A stretch of DNA of 64,000 nt from Moraxella oculi (GCF_023336735.1 NZ_JAMBAQ010000002.1:62001-126000); one strand, 5' to 3'; shown: positions 30,015 to 40,510, counted from the stretch's first letter. The notes: a model not told the origin generated them from the sequence alone. A program made the numbers and translations.

Positions 30015-30938
30015 ATGTCGTGGCAACAGTTGCATTTACAATGTCCTAAAGATAAGGTTGAGTTGGCTGAGGCTTTATTTTATGAAAAGGGTGCGGTTTC
30101 CATCATTTTGGAAGACGCAGGTGATGAGCCGTTATTTGAACCGATGCCAGGCGAAGAGCCGTTGTGGCAAGATGTCGTAATGACGGCAATTTTTGATACC
30201 AATTCTGACAATCGTTTTGATGGTACTGATTTTGAGGGTATGGCAAGTGAGGTTGCGACGGCAGTAGAAGCAACCCGATTTTGGACGACTCGCTTAGATG
30301 ATAAAGACTGGTCTGCTGAGTGGATGAAATACTACAAGCCCATCAAGTGTGCTGGTGATCTATGGATTGTTCCAGAATGGCTGGACGCACCAGAACCGAA
30401 TGCCACCAACCTAATCTTGGACCCGGGGCTTGCATTTGGCACAGGCTATCACGCAACCACTCGCTTATGCCTTGACTGGCTTTCCATGCAAAATCTTGAC
30501 GGCAAGGTAGTGTTAGACTACGGCTGCGGCTCTGGTGTGCTTGGTGTGGCAGCATTATTACTGGGTGCAAAGCAAGTGCTGGCAGTGGATATTGATCCAC
30601 AGGCGGTATTGGCCACCAAACAAAATGCTGCCTTAAATGGCGTATCCGACCGCTTGCAGGTGTTTTTGCCAGAAGAATTTTTGACACATCAAAAAGAAAA
30701 TGACCAGCCGATTGATTGTATTACTGCTAATATTCTTGCCAAGCCGCTCATTGGCTTTGCATCTTATTTTGGGGGTTTGTTAGAGCAGGGTGGTTCGATT
30801 GTGCTGGCAGGCTTGATTGAAAATCAGACTCAAGAAGTGATGGAAGCTTATGCACCGTTTTTTGTGCTTGATGATGCTTTTAACTATGCCAATACAGATG
30901 AGCATCACTGGCACAGACTCTCAGGCATTAAAAAATAG
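30015..30938 (+). CDS. prmA: Ribosomal protein L11 methyltransferase
   Basis: SAM-dependent methyltransferase that trimethylates ribosomal protein L11. An N-terminal L11-recognition domain is followed by a Rossmann methyltransferase domain with LILDPGLAFGTGYHATTRLCL, VLDYGCGSGVLGVAA, AVDIDPQAV and CITANILAKPL (a NPPY-like NI(L)A segment). At 307 residues it is slightly longer than the E. coli enzyme. GAAGGTG precedes the ATG. Confidence 0.96.
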   Translation: MSWQQLHLQCPKDKVELAEALFYEKGAVSIILEDAGDEPLFEPMPGEEPLWQDVVMTAIFDTNSDNRFDGTDFEGMASEVATAVEATRFWTTRLDDKDWSAEWMKYYKPIKCAGDLWIVPEWLDAPEPNATNLILDPGLAFGTGYHATTRLCLDWLSMQNLDGKVVLDYGCGSGVLGVAALLLGAKQVLAVDIDPQAVLATKQNAALNGVSDRLQVFLPEEFLTHQKENDQPIDCITANILAKPLIGFASYFGGLLEQGGSIVLAGLIENQTQEVMEAYAPFFVLDDAFNYANTDEHHWHRLSGIKK

Positions 30939-31080
30939 CTTGATGAGATTGACTGGTTGATGAATTTAACGATCATCAGTTTGTACATCAGTCATCTAAA
31001 AACCCAATCTGTCTCTTTATAAAACTTGCCCAAAATGTTATCATGATGGGCGTCTCTTGTTTATTTTTTTAAGGTGTATT

Positions 31081-32679
31081 ATGAGTTTTGAGCGTTTTGC
31101 TTTATTGTCTGTTTCTGACAAAGCAGGCATCGTTGAATTTGCTAAAGGTCTTAGTGAAGCGGGATTTGGTATTTTATCCACAGGCGGTACTTTTAAGTTA
31201 TTAACGCAATCAGGCATTAACGCCATAGAGGTTTCATCACATACTGGATTTAGTGAGATGATGGATGGTCGTGTTAAAACGCTACACCCAAAGATTCATG
31301 GCGGCATCTTAGGTCGTCGTGGTATTGATGATGCGGTGATGAGTGAGCATGGCATTGACCGTATTGATGTCGTGGCGGTCAATCTTTATCCATTTGCCCA
31401 AACGGTGGCAAATCCTGATGTTAAGATGTCTGATGCCATTGAGAATATTGATATTGGTGGACCTGCAATGGTTCGCTCCGCTGCTAAAAATCACGCTCAT
31501 GTTGGCATCATTACCAGCCCTGATGATTATGAGCGTGTGCTCAAAGAGATTAAAGAGATGGGTGAGATCAGCTATGCCACCCGATTTGATTTGGCTGTAA
31601 AAGCTTTTGAACACACAGCAGGCTATGATGGCATGATTGCTTCTTTTTTTGGTGCAAGACTAAGCAAGACTGCCACTGGTCCGAATGAAGACTCGGCGCC
31701 AACTGCGGATTTTCCTCGCACATTTAATGTGCAATTGCACAAATCACAAGACTTACGCTATGGCGAAAATCCTCATCAAAAAGCCGCTTTTTATGTAGAA
31801 AAAGATGCCACTGAGGCAAGCATCTCTACCGCCAAGCAACTGCAAGGAAAGGAACTGTCCTACAATAACATTGCTGATACGGATGCTGCTTTGGAATGTG
31901 TCAAGTCATTTGAGGGTCCTGCTTGTGTGATTGTCAAGCATGCCAACCCATGCGGCGTGGCGGTATCCGATAAGGGCATTTTAGAAGCTTATGACTTGGC
32001 TTATGCGACCGACCCAGAGTCTGCTTTTGGCGGCATCATTGCTTTTAACCGTCAGCTGGATGTTGCCACAGCATCTGCCATCATTGATCGTCAGTTTGTG
32101 GAGGTCATCATCGCACCAAGTGTGGCAGATGGCGTGTTACAAATCGTTGCGACTAAGAAAAATGTGCGTCTTTTGGTGTGTGGTGAATTGCCTAAGAGCG
32201 ATGAATGCCAGGTGCGACTTGACTACAAGCGTGTGAATGGCGGTCTTTTGGTGCAAGAGCAAGATTTGGGCATGATTGACAAATCAGAATTGAAAGTGGT
32301 AACAGATGTTGCACCAACAGATGCTGAGCTTGATGATTTGATTTTTGCTTGGAAGGTGGCGAAATATGTCAAATCAAATGCCATTGTCTATGCCAAAAAC
32401 CGCCAAACCGTCGGCATCGGTGCGGGTCAAATGAGTCGTGTTAATTCTGCCCGCATCGCCACAATTAAAGCAGAGCATGCGGGTCTACGGGTGCAGGGTG
32501 CTGTGATGGCATCAGATGCTTTCTTTCCATTCCGTGATGGCATTGATAACGCTGCCAAAGCTGGCATCAAGTGTATCATTCAACCAGGTGGTTCGATGCG
32601 TGATGATGAGGTCATCTCTGCTGCCAATGAGCATGGCATTGCCATGGTGTTTACGGGCATGCGTCATTTTAGACATTGA
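31081..32679 (+). CDS. purH: Bifunctional AICAR formyltransferase/IMP cyclohydrolase
   Basis: Last two steps of IMP synthesis. The N-terminal cyclohydrolase domain starts [19 protein letters not shown] and has [27 protein letters not shown]. The formyltransferase domain has [39 protein letters not shown] and [12 protein letters not shown]. The ATG at 31081 follows AAGGTG and gives 532 residues; an upstream ATG at 31057 would absorb that site. Confidence 0.98.
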   Translation: MSFERFALLSVSDKAGIVEFAKGLSEAGFGILSTGGTFKLLTQSGINAIEVSSHTGFSEMMDGRVKTLHPKIHGGILGRRGIDDAVMSEHGIDRIDVVAVNLYPFAQTVANPDVKMSDAIENIDIGGPAMVRSAAKNHAHVGIITSPDDYERVLKEIKEMGEISYATRFDLAVKAFEHTAGYDGMIASFFGARLSKTATGPNEDSAPTADFPRTFNVQLHKSQDLRYGENPHQKAAFYVEKDATEASISTAKQLQGKELSYNNIADTDAALECVKSFEGPACVIVKHANPCGVAVSDKGILEAYDLAYATDPESAFGGIIAFNRQLDVATASAIIDRQFVEVIIAPSVADGVLQIVATKKNVRLLVCGELPKSDECQVRLDYKRVNGGLLVQEQDLGMIDKSELKVVTDVAPTDAELDDLIFAWKVAKYVKSNAIVYAKNRQTVGIGAGQMSRVNSARIATIKAEHAGLRVQGAVMASDAFFPFRDGIDNAAKAGIKCIIQPGGSMRDDEVISAANEHGIAMVFTGMRHFRH

Positions 32680-32928
32680 TGATTCAATAAAAGCACCGTC
32701 AAATTATGAGCCCTCCTAAATCTTAGACGATGATTAAAGACGGGGTTCATCAAAATAAATGCTTTTACTAAGGACTAAGTTTCTGTACTGTTTTTTTAAA
32801 TTTCACAAAACTTGGTCCTTTAATTGACTCTTTATTCTGTCTGATTGGTATGGTAATTAAAGAGCTGTCAACCAAACCCAATCACCACAAATCCACATAA
32901 AACAAAAAGAACAGATCATCAACACAAT
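32680..32928. other. Intergenic DNA after purH
   Basis: AT-rich sequence between purH and a degenerate-looking frame on the minus strand. No T-tailed hairpin was recognised directly after purH and no RNA gene was seen. Confidence 0.4.
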
Positions 32929-33090
32929 TCAATCTTCAATTTTGCCCCTATTAACCCAGTTCACCAATTCTTTGCTAAGCATTGCTTTAGCGTCATTTTT
33001 ATTGGCAAGTTTTTGCAATTTTATTGACAGTGTCAGCGAAGGATAATGGTTAATGATTTTAATTTTAAAGTCTTTTGTGTATTTTTCCAA
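32929..33090 (-). pseudogene. Orphan 53-residue frame, possible remnant of an HTH or transposase gene
   Basis: A minus-strand frame opens at a TTG (33090) inside a stem-loop and ends at 32929. The translation begins LEKYTKDFKIKIINHYPS, which recalls the opening helix of IS3-family OrfA or similar HTH proteins (KYSKEFKLKVVxHY), then diverges into helical, Lys/Asn-rich sequence. No ATG, no convincing ribosome binding site and no partner frame were found. It may be a decayed fragment; the resemblance rests on about 15 residues and is weak. Confidence 0.3.
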
Positions 33091-33134
33091 AACCCACCCC
33101 AAAAGTTAGTGTTTCTTTTGGGGTGAGGTTTTGG
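33087..33134. repeat. Long near-perfect stem-loop between purH and mrcA
   Basis: CCAAAACCCACCCCAAAAG (33087-33105) pairs with 33115-33134 over 19 bp with one bulged base and a 9-base loop. It lies between convergent purH and mrcA, so it may be a bidirectional terminator, but the stem is much longer than the other terminators here and lacks a T-run directly at its base. It overlaps the start of the orphan frame. Confidence 0.6.
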
Positions 33135-33180
33135 CTGATCAAGGTGTTTTTATTTTTCAATCAATATGATTTATTGATGA

Positions 33181-35592
33181 TTAGTGTTGTGTTGCATTGT
33201 CGGTAACAGTGATGACTTGCTGTTCTTGCTTTTGAGAATTTGACCGATTATTTGCAGAAACCCACTGTATTGGGGTGTTGTGCAGTTGTTGGCGAGTGAA
33301 ATTAACCCAAATGGGCAGTGCTGCAACGCCACCATACTCATGGGCGCCCATTGGAGCAGGATTATCAAAACCAACCCAAACAACCGTTGCACTGGTGGGG
33401 TGAACACCTGCGAACCATGCATCTTTAGCCTGATTGGTCGTGCCTGTTTTGCCACCGACATCAGGGCGACCAAGCACTAAGGCTTTTTTGGCAGTTCCGC
33501 TTGTGATGACCTCTCGTAGCATTCCTGCCATTTCATAAGCTGTTTTTTGACTCAGTATTCTGGGTGCTTGCTCGGCATGCGTATGAACGACAGGAGTGAT
33601 GGGTCGTAATCGATCGTGCATCGTGGTGGCGGTTACCCCATGATCATCTTGCGGTGTGTTTGCATCTTTGTGTTTATTGGTCGCTTCAAAAGATTTGGCG
33701 AGTGAGCTGTTAAGGTGTTGTAAATTGTTATTAAAGCAAAGTGCACATGCTTGTGCAGGGTTTGCTTGAAAGACAATCTGATTGTGAAAATTGTAAATGC
33801 GTTCGATGAAATATGGCTGTATGCGATGACCGCCATTGATTAAAGTGGCAAAACTTGTCGCCATCTGTAATGGTGTGGCATCGGCAGCACCAAGTGAGAG
33901 GGCTAAGGTTGATGGCAAGCGTTGCTTTTCTAAGCCCATCATGCCAAGTGTTTGGCGTGCATTCTCAATGCCAGTTGAACGCAACAGACGAATGGAGGGT
34001 GTGTTTCTAGATAGGGCCAATGCTCGGCGTACTGGCATGTCTCCTGTGTATTTGCCATCGGCGTTTTTTGGTCGCCAGCCGCCAACGCTGATTGCTGCAT
34101 CTGATACAAGGCTGTTGGGGGTGAACTTGCCAGTTTCTAAGGCTGCGGCATAGATGAGAGGCTTGATGATGGATCCAGGCTGGCGATATCCTTGAGTGGC
34201 ACGATTGAATTTACTGTGGTTAAAATTAAAGCCGCCAACAAGAGCACGAATGGCACCATTTTCAGGATAAAGAGATACTAAGGCACCTTGAATTGATGGT
34301 GGCTGCGTCAGTCGCCAAGCGGTTTTTTCTTCATTTAATGGTGTGATCCGTACGATATTGCCCACCTTCACCATCTGACTTGGACTGCTAAAATGACCAC
34401 CAGAGCGACCAGGGCCAAGCGAACGGCGAGCCCAATTCATGCCACCAGCCCAAGCAACTCTCACGGTATTGCCTGATTGCAACTTGGCCTCAAATCCACT
34501 GTTGGTTACATTGACAACCTCAGCTGGGTACATGTTGTCGTAGTTGACAAAATTGCTTAGGTTGCCAGATTCGGCCTCTGCACCACGCCAAGCATTGCCA
34601 TGACGCATATCATAACTTTTTAGACCTGTGATCAGTGCTTTTTCGGCAGCGATTTGCTCATTGCTATTGATGGTAATCTGTACTCGCCAGCCACTATCCA
34701 TGACTGCCTCACCATATTTTTCAACCAAGCTTTTACGAGTCATCTCTGCCAAATAGGGCATGTTGAGATCAAGTTTTTCACGATATGGGCGTAGACCGAT
34801 CGGAGCTTTGATTGCTTCATCATGTTGAGCTTGACTGATGTGACCATCTTTAAGCATGCGCCCAATGATCCAGTTACGACGGATTAACGCTCGTTCTGGG
34901 TTGACGACTGGGTTGTAGGCAGAAGGTGCTTTAGGCAGTCCTGCAATCATTGCCATCTCTGCAATCGTCAACTCATCTAAGGTTTTACTAAAATATCTTC
35001 TGGCGGCGGCTGCTACGCCATAGGCTCCCTCACCCAGATAAATCTTATTGACATATAAGGTTAGGATTTCATCTTTGGTCATCTCATTTTCAATCTTACG
35101 AGCGATAAACAGCTCAGTCAGCTTTCTATCTAAAGTGCGTTCTGCACTTAAAAAATAGTTTTTAGCGACTTGCATGGTGATGGTTGAGCCACCTGTTTGG
35201 GTATCATCGTTGGTTACGACCTCGGTGATGGCACGCCCAATGCCCTTGACGCTGATGCCACTGTGCTCAAAAAAACTTGAATCTTCTGCGGATAAAAAAG
35301 CGTTGATCAGCTGTTTGGGTAATTGCTCATAGGTTACAGGAATGGAAAATCGATTGCCATATTGACCGATAAGCTTGTTGTCTGCTGTATAAATTTGTAA
35401 AGGCATTTCAAATTTGCTGGTATCAATATTTTTTAAATCAGGCAAACTTGGTTGCAAATACATCGCCATGCCATAAAAACCGATGGGAAAGGCAAGGATT
35501 AGAATTAAAATGAATGCAATGATGGCAGCCAGCACACGCAGTAGGGCTGATATGATGGAGATGCTTTTGATGTTGGAAGTGGTATTTGTCAT
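33181..35592 (-). CDS. mrcA: Penicillin-binding protein 1A, bifunctional glycosyltransferase/transpeptidase
   Basis: Polymerises and cross-links peptidoglycan at the outer face of the inner membrane. An N-terminal TM segment (about 14-40) precedes the GT51 domain with AEDSSFFEHSGIS and GGSTITMQVAKNYFLS. An OB-like insert follows, then the transpeptidase domain with the SxxK motif in QPGSIIKP, SxN in LSRNTPSIR, and KTGTTNQAKDAWF. At 803 residues and with these motifs it fits MrcA/PonA. In many gammaproteobacteria mrcA is divergent from the pilM-Q genes; here tsaD is the divergent neighbour. Confidence 0.95.
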   Translation of the reverse strand: MTNTTSNIKSISIISALLRVLAAIIAFILILILAFPIGFYGMAMYLQPSLPDLKNIDTSKFEMPLQIYTADNKLIGQYGNRFSIPVTYEQLPKQLINAFLSAEDSSFFEHSGISVKGIGRAITEVVTNDDTQTGGSTITMQVAKNYFLSAERTLDRKLTELFIARKIENEMTKDEILTLYVNKIYLGEGAYGVAAAARRYFSKTLDELTIAEMAMIAGLPKAPSAYNPVVNPERALIRRNWIIGRMLKDGHISQAQHDEAIKAPIGLRPYREKLDLNMPYLAEMTRKSLVEKYGEAVMDSGWRVQITINSNEQIAAEKALITGLKSYDMRHGNAWRGAEAESGNLSNFVNYDNMYPAEVVNVTNSGFEAKLQSGNTVRVAWAGGMNWARRSLGPGRSGGHFSSPSQMVKVGNIVRITPLNEEKTAWRLTQPPSIQGALVSLYPENGAIRALVGGFNFNHSKFNRATQGYRQPGSIIKPLIYAAALETGKFTPNSLVSDAAISVGGWRPKNADGKYTGDMPVRRALALSRNTPSIRLLRSTGIENARQTLGMMGLEKQRLPSTLALSLGAADATPLQMATSFATLINGGHRIQPYFIERIYNFHNQIVFQANPAQACALCFNNNLQHLNSSLAKSFEATNKHKDANTPQDDHGVTATTMHDRLRPITPVVHTHAEQAPRILSQKTAYEMAGMLREVITSGTAKKALVLGRPDVGGKTGTTNQAKDAWFAGVHPTSATVVWVGFDNPAPMGAHEYGGVAALPIWVNFTRQQLHNTPIQWVSANNRSNSQKQEQQVITVTDNATQH

Positions 35593-35870
35593 GATGTTCT
35601 TAGCCTGCCATCAAATGGCAAATATTTTTATTGTTTGAAGTGGTGTCATTTTATCATGTTATAAAAAAAATACCAGTGGGCGTGCTTAAACCTATACAAA
35701 ACTCAGTAAGTTTATTGCCATATTGTTAATATTACAAAATGATGATTGATTCGATGTCTCATTTTACTGACCAAATCGCCATCTAAAACATCATTTTTGC
35801 CATCATTGGTTGGTTTTTTGTCCAATTTAAGTGTTGAGTTAGATGCTAAGAAAGCGTGGCGAAATTTCAT
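35593..35870. other. Divergent intergenic region mrcA-tsaD
   Basis: About 280 bp that must hold the mrcA promoter. AT-rich; no RNA gene or additional frame was recognised. Confidence 0.4.
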
Positions 35871-35878
35871 GATATAAT
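35870..35878 (+). promoter_or_regulatory. Extended -10 promoter of tsaD
   Basis: TGATATAAT forms a perfect extended -10 (TGnTATAAT). No good -35 lies at the expected distance, as is usual for extended -10 promoters. It is 30 bp before the tsaD start. Confidence 0.5.
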
Positions 35879-35908
35879 AATGCAAAATCATATAATTAAG
35901 AGAAAATG

Positions 35909-36940
35909 ATGAAAGTACTTGGCTTAGAGACTTCCTGTGATGAGACAGGATTGGCGATTTATGATGGCGAGCTAAATGGCGGTGAGGGTGGAGTGTTGGC
36001 TCAAGTGCTATATAGTCAGATTGAACTGCATGCTACTTATGGTGGTGTGGTGCCAGAGCTTGCCAGTCGTGATCACATTCGCAAGCTTGTGCCATTGCTT
36101 GATGAGTTATTATTAAAGGCAAATATCAATAAATCTGACATAGATGCGATTGCCTATACCAAAGGTCCAGGACTCATTGGTGCACTCATGACAGGGGCGT
36201 TATTTGGGCGTACGCTTGCTTATGCCTTAAATGTTCCAGCTGTCGGTGTGCATCATATGGAAGGGCATCTGCTGGCTCCGATGATTGAAAATGAGGGCAT
36301 TGCTTTTCCTTTTGTTTGTTTGCTTGTCTCGGGTGGTCATACCATGTTGGTACAGGCAGATGGCATTGGGCAATATCGCATACTGGGAGAAAGTATTGAT
36401 GATGCGGTGGGGGAATGCTTTGATAAAGCTGCAAAGATGTTAGGATTGCCTTATCCTGGCGGACCAAATGTCGAACGCCTTGCTAAAGATGGCAATCCTC
36501 ATGCTTATGAGTTGCCACGCCCAATGCTTGGCAAGGGATTGGATTTTTCTTTTAGCGGCATGAAAACAGCGGTACATAATCTTATTAAAGACACAAAAGG
36601 TTCAGATAGCGACTTTAGAATCAGAGCAGACATTGCTGCCAGTTTTCAACATGCGGTGGTGGACACATTGGTAAAAAAATGCACAAAAGCATTGAAACAA
36701 ACGGGCTTAAAAACACTGGTTATTGCAGGCGGTGTGTCTGCCAATCAGGCATTAAGAACAACACTGGAAAGCTCTGTTGATGCCATCGGAGGAGTGGTTC
36801 ATTATGCACCACCACATCTTTGTACTGATAATGGTGCCATGATTGCTTATGCAGGTCATGCACGCCTATCCATGGGCAGTATGGATGATTTGTCGGTAGC
36901 ATGCGTGCCAAGATGGAGCATGGAAAGCTTGGTCATATGA
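35909..36940 (+). CDS. tsaD: tRNA N6-threonylcarbamoyladenosine transferase subunit TsaD
   Basis: Transfers threonylcarbamoyl to A37 of ANN-decoding tRNAs with TsaB and TsaE. The protein starts [19 protein letters not shown], has the metal-binding [47 protein letters not shown] and the C-terminal [10 protein letters not shown]. Two adjacent ATGs (35906, 35909) exist; the second is at better spacing from AAGAGA and matches the family opening. Length 343 is normal. Confidence 0.97.
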   Translation: MKVLGLETSCDETGLAIYDGELNGGEGGVLAQVLYSQIELHATYGGVVPELASRDHIRKLVPLLDELLLKANINKSDIDAIAYTKGPGLIGALMTGALFGRTLAYALNVPAVGVHHMEGHLLAPMIENEGIAFPFVCLLVSGGHTMLVQADGIGQYRILGESIDDAVGECFDKAAKMLGLPYPGGPNVERLAKDGNPHAYELPRPMLGKGLDFSFSGMKTAVHNLIKDTKGSDSDFRIRADIAASFQHAVVDTLVKKCTKALKQTGLKTLVIAGGVSANQALRTTLESSVDAIGGVVHYAPPHLCTDNGAMIAYAGHARLSMGSMDDLSVACVPRWSMESLVI

Positions 36941-37062
36941 TGATTGGGTCATCCGATGACGATTGCTTATGACATGTTGGCTTTGACTGCCAAATTTACT
37001 TGCATGGTGATGGGTATTTTGAGAAAATACGCTAAAATCATCAGTTTGATCCAGGGTTTATT

Positions 37063-38508
37063 GTGCCTTTATCATCTCTAAAAATTGTATCCTTGCCCAG
37101 ATTCTCTGATAATTTATTGTCAAATATCAAGGCTGCCATTCATATGCTCATCGGCAATGTGCGTGCTTTTGCCTTGGTGCGTCCGACTTTTGCACAATTT
37201 GCTGTGTTGTTGCTTGTGGCATTGGCAGCGAATGTCTTGTTTGGGTATTTGTCGGCGGATGATGGGGGGTATTTCAATGAGCAAGGTCTGATCAGTTATC
37301 TGATTTGGCCAGTCATCATTTTGGTGGTAGGCATCATTTTGGCAAGGCGTACGATGAACTACGCATTGCTTTTTGTTCCTGTTGTGCTATGGCTGACTGC
37401 TGATACCATGCTGGTATTGCTACAAAGTGGCATTCAGTTTCTGCATCTAAAAGGCTGGCTGCCCTCATTGTTCTATGGCATTTTGCCCACTTTATTTGCC
37501 TTATTATTCGTTTGGCAAACCGTTTCTTTGTTATGGATTTTTGCCAAAAAACTACACTGGCCTTGGTGGGAAAGGCTGTTAATGCTGGTGGGGGCGACTG
37601 CTTTATTGATTGTGTGGCAAAAAAATGTCGCCGACCAACCGATTTTTAAAGTAGAAAAAGTTGCACCAACGCTGAGTGAGAGTCAGTTTTATGACCAATC
37701 CGTCTTATTGTCTGAGCGTTTGTCTGGCATCGCTAAGGGTGTGCGTGGCAAAAGTGAGTGGTACTTTGTGGGTGTAGCAGGCTATGCAGAGCAAGATGTG
37801 TTTGCCAGTGAAATCAAGCAAGTCAATCAGCTGTTTGATGACCGATTTGGCACAAAAAAACACTCAATTTCTCTGATTAACAACCCGCATACTTGGGAGG
37901 AGTATCCGATTGCTTCTCGTACAAGTCTTGAACAGACCTTAAAAGATATCGGCACTAAGATGAATGTCAATGAAGATGTGTTGTTTTTGACACTCAGTTC
38001 ACATGGGGCGGTTGATGAATCTGGCAGTATTTTGGGTGATTTGGTGATGACCAATCCCCCATTAAGGCTTGATGAGATTGACCCTGTATGGCTGCGTGGT
38101 GCATTAGATGCGTCTGGAATACGCTGGCGCGTGATCGTGATTTCTTCTTGTTATTCAGGCTCATTCATTCGTACGCTTGCCAGTCCGACTACGGTCATCA
38201 TCACCGCCAGTCGTGCAGACCGTGCTTCTTTTGGGTGTGGTGATGATGCGGACATGACTTACTTTGGGCGAGCATTTTTTGCACAGAGTATGCAAGAGCA
38301 GCAGACGATAGAAAATGCTTTTAGACAAGCTCGTCGTCGTGTTAGTGAGCGTGAGGCACTGATGGGTTTTGAGCCATCTGAGCCACAGATGGTGGTCGGT
38401 GCGATGATGCAAACGGCTTTACCACAGCTTGAAAAAGCATTGTTTAATCATGCTGACAATCCTAACATTGTTTTGCCAAAATTTACCCACGCTGAGGATA
38501 TTGAGTGA
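37063..38508 (+). CDS. Membrane-anchored C13 (legumain-like, caspase-clan) peptidase
   Basis: About 481 residues. The N-terminal half (about 40-190) has five or six hydrophobic segments, probably membrane-spanning. The C-terminal half resembles the bacterial peptidase C13 family of clan CD: a beta-strand then the catalytic His in LTLSSHGAVDESG, and the catalytic Cys in VIVISSCYSGSFI, followed by ITASRADRASFGC, as in legumain and caspases. The start is a GTG with CCAGGG six bases upstream. The substrate is unknown; clan CD enzymes typically cut after Asn, Asp or basic residues. It is flanked by tsaD and gdhA without obvious functional partners. Family call is from motifs and layout. Confidence 0.85.
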   Translation: MPLSSLKIVSLPRFSDNLLSNIKAAIHMLIGNVRAFALVRPTFAQFAVLLLVALAANVLFGYLSADDGGYFNEQGLISYLIWPVIILVVGIILARRTMNYALLFVPVVLWLTADTMLVLLQSGIQFLHLKGWLPSLFYGILPTLFALLFVWQTVSLLWIFAKKLHWPWWERLLMLVGATALLIVWQKNVADQPIFKVEKVAPTLSESQFYDQSVLLSERLSGIAKGVRGKSEWYFVGVAGYAEQDVFASEIKQVNQLFDDRFGTKKHSISLINNPHTWEEYPIASRTSLEQTLKDIGTKMNVNEDVLFLTLSSHGAVDESGSILGDLVMTNPPLRLDEIDPVWLRGALDASGIRWRVIVISSCYSGSFIRTLASPTTVIITASRADRASFGCGDDADMTYFGRAFFAQSMQEQQTIENAFRQARRRVSEREALMGFEPSEPQMVVGAMMQTALPQLEKALFNHADNPNIVLPKFTHAEDIE

Positions 38509-38744
38509 TGTTTAGGGTGGGTTTTTAAGTGCATGGGCTTGTTTTTGCTTGACACTCAGTCAAAATTGGATTTGTAACAACCAATCGACTTTAATCTGTC
38601 ATGAGTTTTAAGCTGTGTATGAAATTTATGAAATTCGATGGATGTTATTTGCATTTTGTCATGCTTTTTATTATAGTTATTTTACCAATCATTCTATCAA
38701 TCATCTGCTACATCGTATTGTAGCAATCAATGAGGAGATTTGCC

Positions 38745-40085
38745 ATGACCATCAAAGCAGCGATTGAAAAAGTTAAAAAAAACTATTCGCATCAACCAGA
38801 GTTCATTCAGGCTGTCAAAGAAGTTGCCATGACCATTGAGCAGGTTTATGCCGATCATCCAAAATATGAAGCGTTGCAAGTCTTTGAACGCCTATGTGAA
38901 CCTGATCGCATCATCAGCTTTCGTGTGACTTGGGAAAATGATCAAGGTGAGGTGCAGGTGAATCGTGGCTGGCGTGTGCAGTTCAGCAATGCGATTGGCC
39001 CATATAAAGGTGGCATTCGTTTTCATCCTACTGTTACTGAAGGTACTTTGAAATTTTTGGGATTTGAGCAGATTTTCAAAAATGCACTCACTGGCTTGCC
39101 GATGGGTGGTGCCAAAGGGGGTTCGGATTTTGATCCGAAGGGCAAATCGGACGCTGAAATCCGTCGTTTTTGCTATGCATTCATGCGTGAGCTGTATAAG
39201 AATGTTGGTAAGGATATGGATGTGCCAGCTGGCGACATTGGTGTCGGTGGTCGTGAAGTGAATTATATGTTTGCGATGTACAAAAATCTGACTCGTGAAT
39301 TTGAAGGCGTGCTTACTGGTAAGGGAGTGGGTCATGGTGGTTCGTTGTTACGCACCGAAGCGACAGGTTATGGCTTGGTATATTTTCTTGATAACATGCT
39401 CAAAGTCAATGATGAAACCTTAGAAGGTAAGACTGTCTTGATATCAGGTGCGGGTAATGTGGCGCAGCACGCCGCTGAAAAATGCTTGCATTTGGGTGGT
39501 AAGGTCATTACTTTTTCTGATTCAAAAGGCACCTTGTTGGACAAAGATGGCTTTACCCAAGAAAAAATCAATTGGGTAAAAGAACATAAGGCGAATGGCA
39601 AAGCACTTGCCGACTATGTGGAAGAATTTGGTGGTGAATGGCTAGATGGTCAGAAGCCTTGGCAGTTTGACGCTCAAGTGGCATTGCCTTGTGCTACCCA
39701 AAACGAAGTTGGTGAAGAGCATGCCAAATCACTGGTCAAGCATGGTGTCAAATATGTGGCTGAAGGGGCTAACATGCCATTGACTGCAGAAGCGATTGAT
39801 ATTGTGCGTGATAATGGCATTGCTTATGCACCAGGTAAGGCGGCAAATGCTGGCGGTGTGGCAGTCTCTGGCTTGGAGATGAGTCAAAACTCAGTGCGTC
39901 AATATCGCTCATTTGAAGCGTTGGACGGTCAGCTCCAAGACATCATGAAAACCATTCATGACAATGCGTTAGATGCTGCCAAGAAATATGGCAAAACACA
40001 AAATGCGGTGGACTACATGACAGGTGCGAATGTCGCAGGATTTGTTCAAGTGGCGGACGCATTGGTGGCTTATGGCTATCTGTGA
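38745..40085 (+). CDS. gdhA: NADP-specific glutamate dehydrogenase
   Basis: Reductive amination of 2-oxoglutarate to glutamate. Motifs: GGIRFHPTVTEGTLKFLGFEQIFKNAL, GGAKGGSDFDPKGKSDAE with the catalytic Lys, PAGDIGVGGREVNYM, ATGYGLVYF, ISGAGNVAQHAAE and APGKAANAGGVAVSGLEM. The ATG at 38745 follows GAGGAG with 7-base spacing; an ATG at 38730 is inside the leader. Length 446 equals E. coli GdhA within one residue. Confidence 0.97.
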   Translation: MTIKAAIEKVKKNYSHQPEFIQAVKEVAMTIEQVYADHPKYEALQVFERLCEPDRIISFRVTWENDQGEVQVNRGWRVQFSNAIGPYKGGIRFHPTVTEGTLKFLGFEQIFKNALTGLPMGGAKGGSDFDPKGKSDAEIRRFCYAFMRELYKNVGKDMDVPAGDIGVGGREVNYMFAMYKNLTREFEGVLTGKGVGHGGSLLRTEATGYGLVYFLDNMLKVNDETLEGKTVLISGAGNVAQHAAEKCLHLGGKVITFSDSKGTLLDKDGFTQEKINWVKEHKANGKALADYVEEFGGEWLDGQKPWQFDAQVALPCATQNEVGEEHAKSLVKHGVKYVAEGANMPLTAEAIDIVRDNGIAYAPGKAANAGGVAVSGLEMSQNSVRQYRSFEALDGQLQDIMKTIHDNALDAAKKYGKTQNAVDYMTGANVAGFVQVADALVAYGYL

Positions 40086-40102
40086 TTAACGATGACATGC
40101 CT

Positions 40103-40130
40103 AAAAATCCGCCCATTAAGGCGGATTTTT
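40103..40130 (+). terminator. Terminator after gdhA
   Basis: AAAAATCCGCC pairs with GGCGGATTTTT around a 6-base loop and ends in a T-run, 18 bp after the gdhA stop. Confidence 0.9.
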
Positions 40131-40510
40131 ATTTGGGTAAGGGAGGTTATTATTGGTGATAAAAGTATCGGCATGAAATCGAGCCTGATTCTTAGCCAAC
40201 ACAAACCTATTTAAAAAATCATAAAACCAAAACCGTGTTATGAAAAAAAGATTGTCGCATTAAATTGTCGCATGAATAATGAAAAAATGACTGGGTAACA
40301 TGAATAAAAAAAGCGACTCGATGTTTGGGTGATTATAGAGTCTTTTGTCTTTATTAAGGCATTTCATTTTGTCTTTTTAAAAAATCTTTCACATCAGCAC
40401 TTTTCAATTTGGCTTGGTGAGGTATGTTTTTTATCGTTTACACCATACATGCAACAAGGTATAATTGCCAGCCATTTGCATACATTTGACATACTTGATA
40501 GAGAGTCGCC
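40131..40510. other. Intergenic region gdhA to FAD-linked dehydrogenase, with a direct repeat
   Basis: About 380 bp without a convincing gene. It holds two identical 10-mers ATTGTCGCAT at 40251-40260 and 40264-40273, a 13-bp period that could place a regulator dimer or be chance. A weak imperfect hairpin lies at about 40306-40345. Confidence 0.4.

Noticed and set aside
29757-30035. 92-codon minus-strand frame upstream of prmA
   Set aside because: It overlaps the prmA start and leader, and shows no domain; more likely chance.
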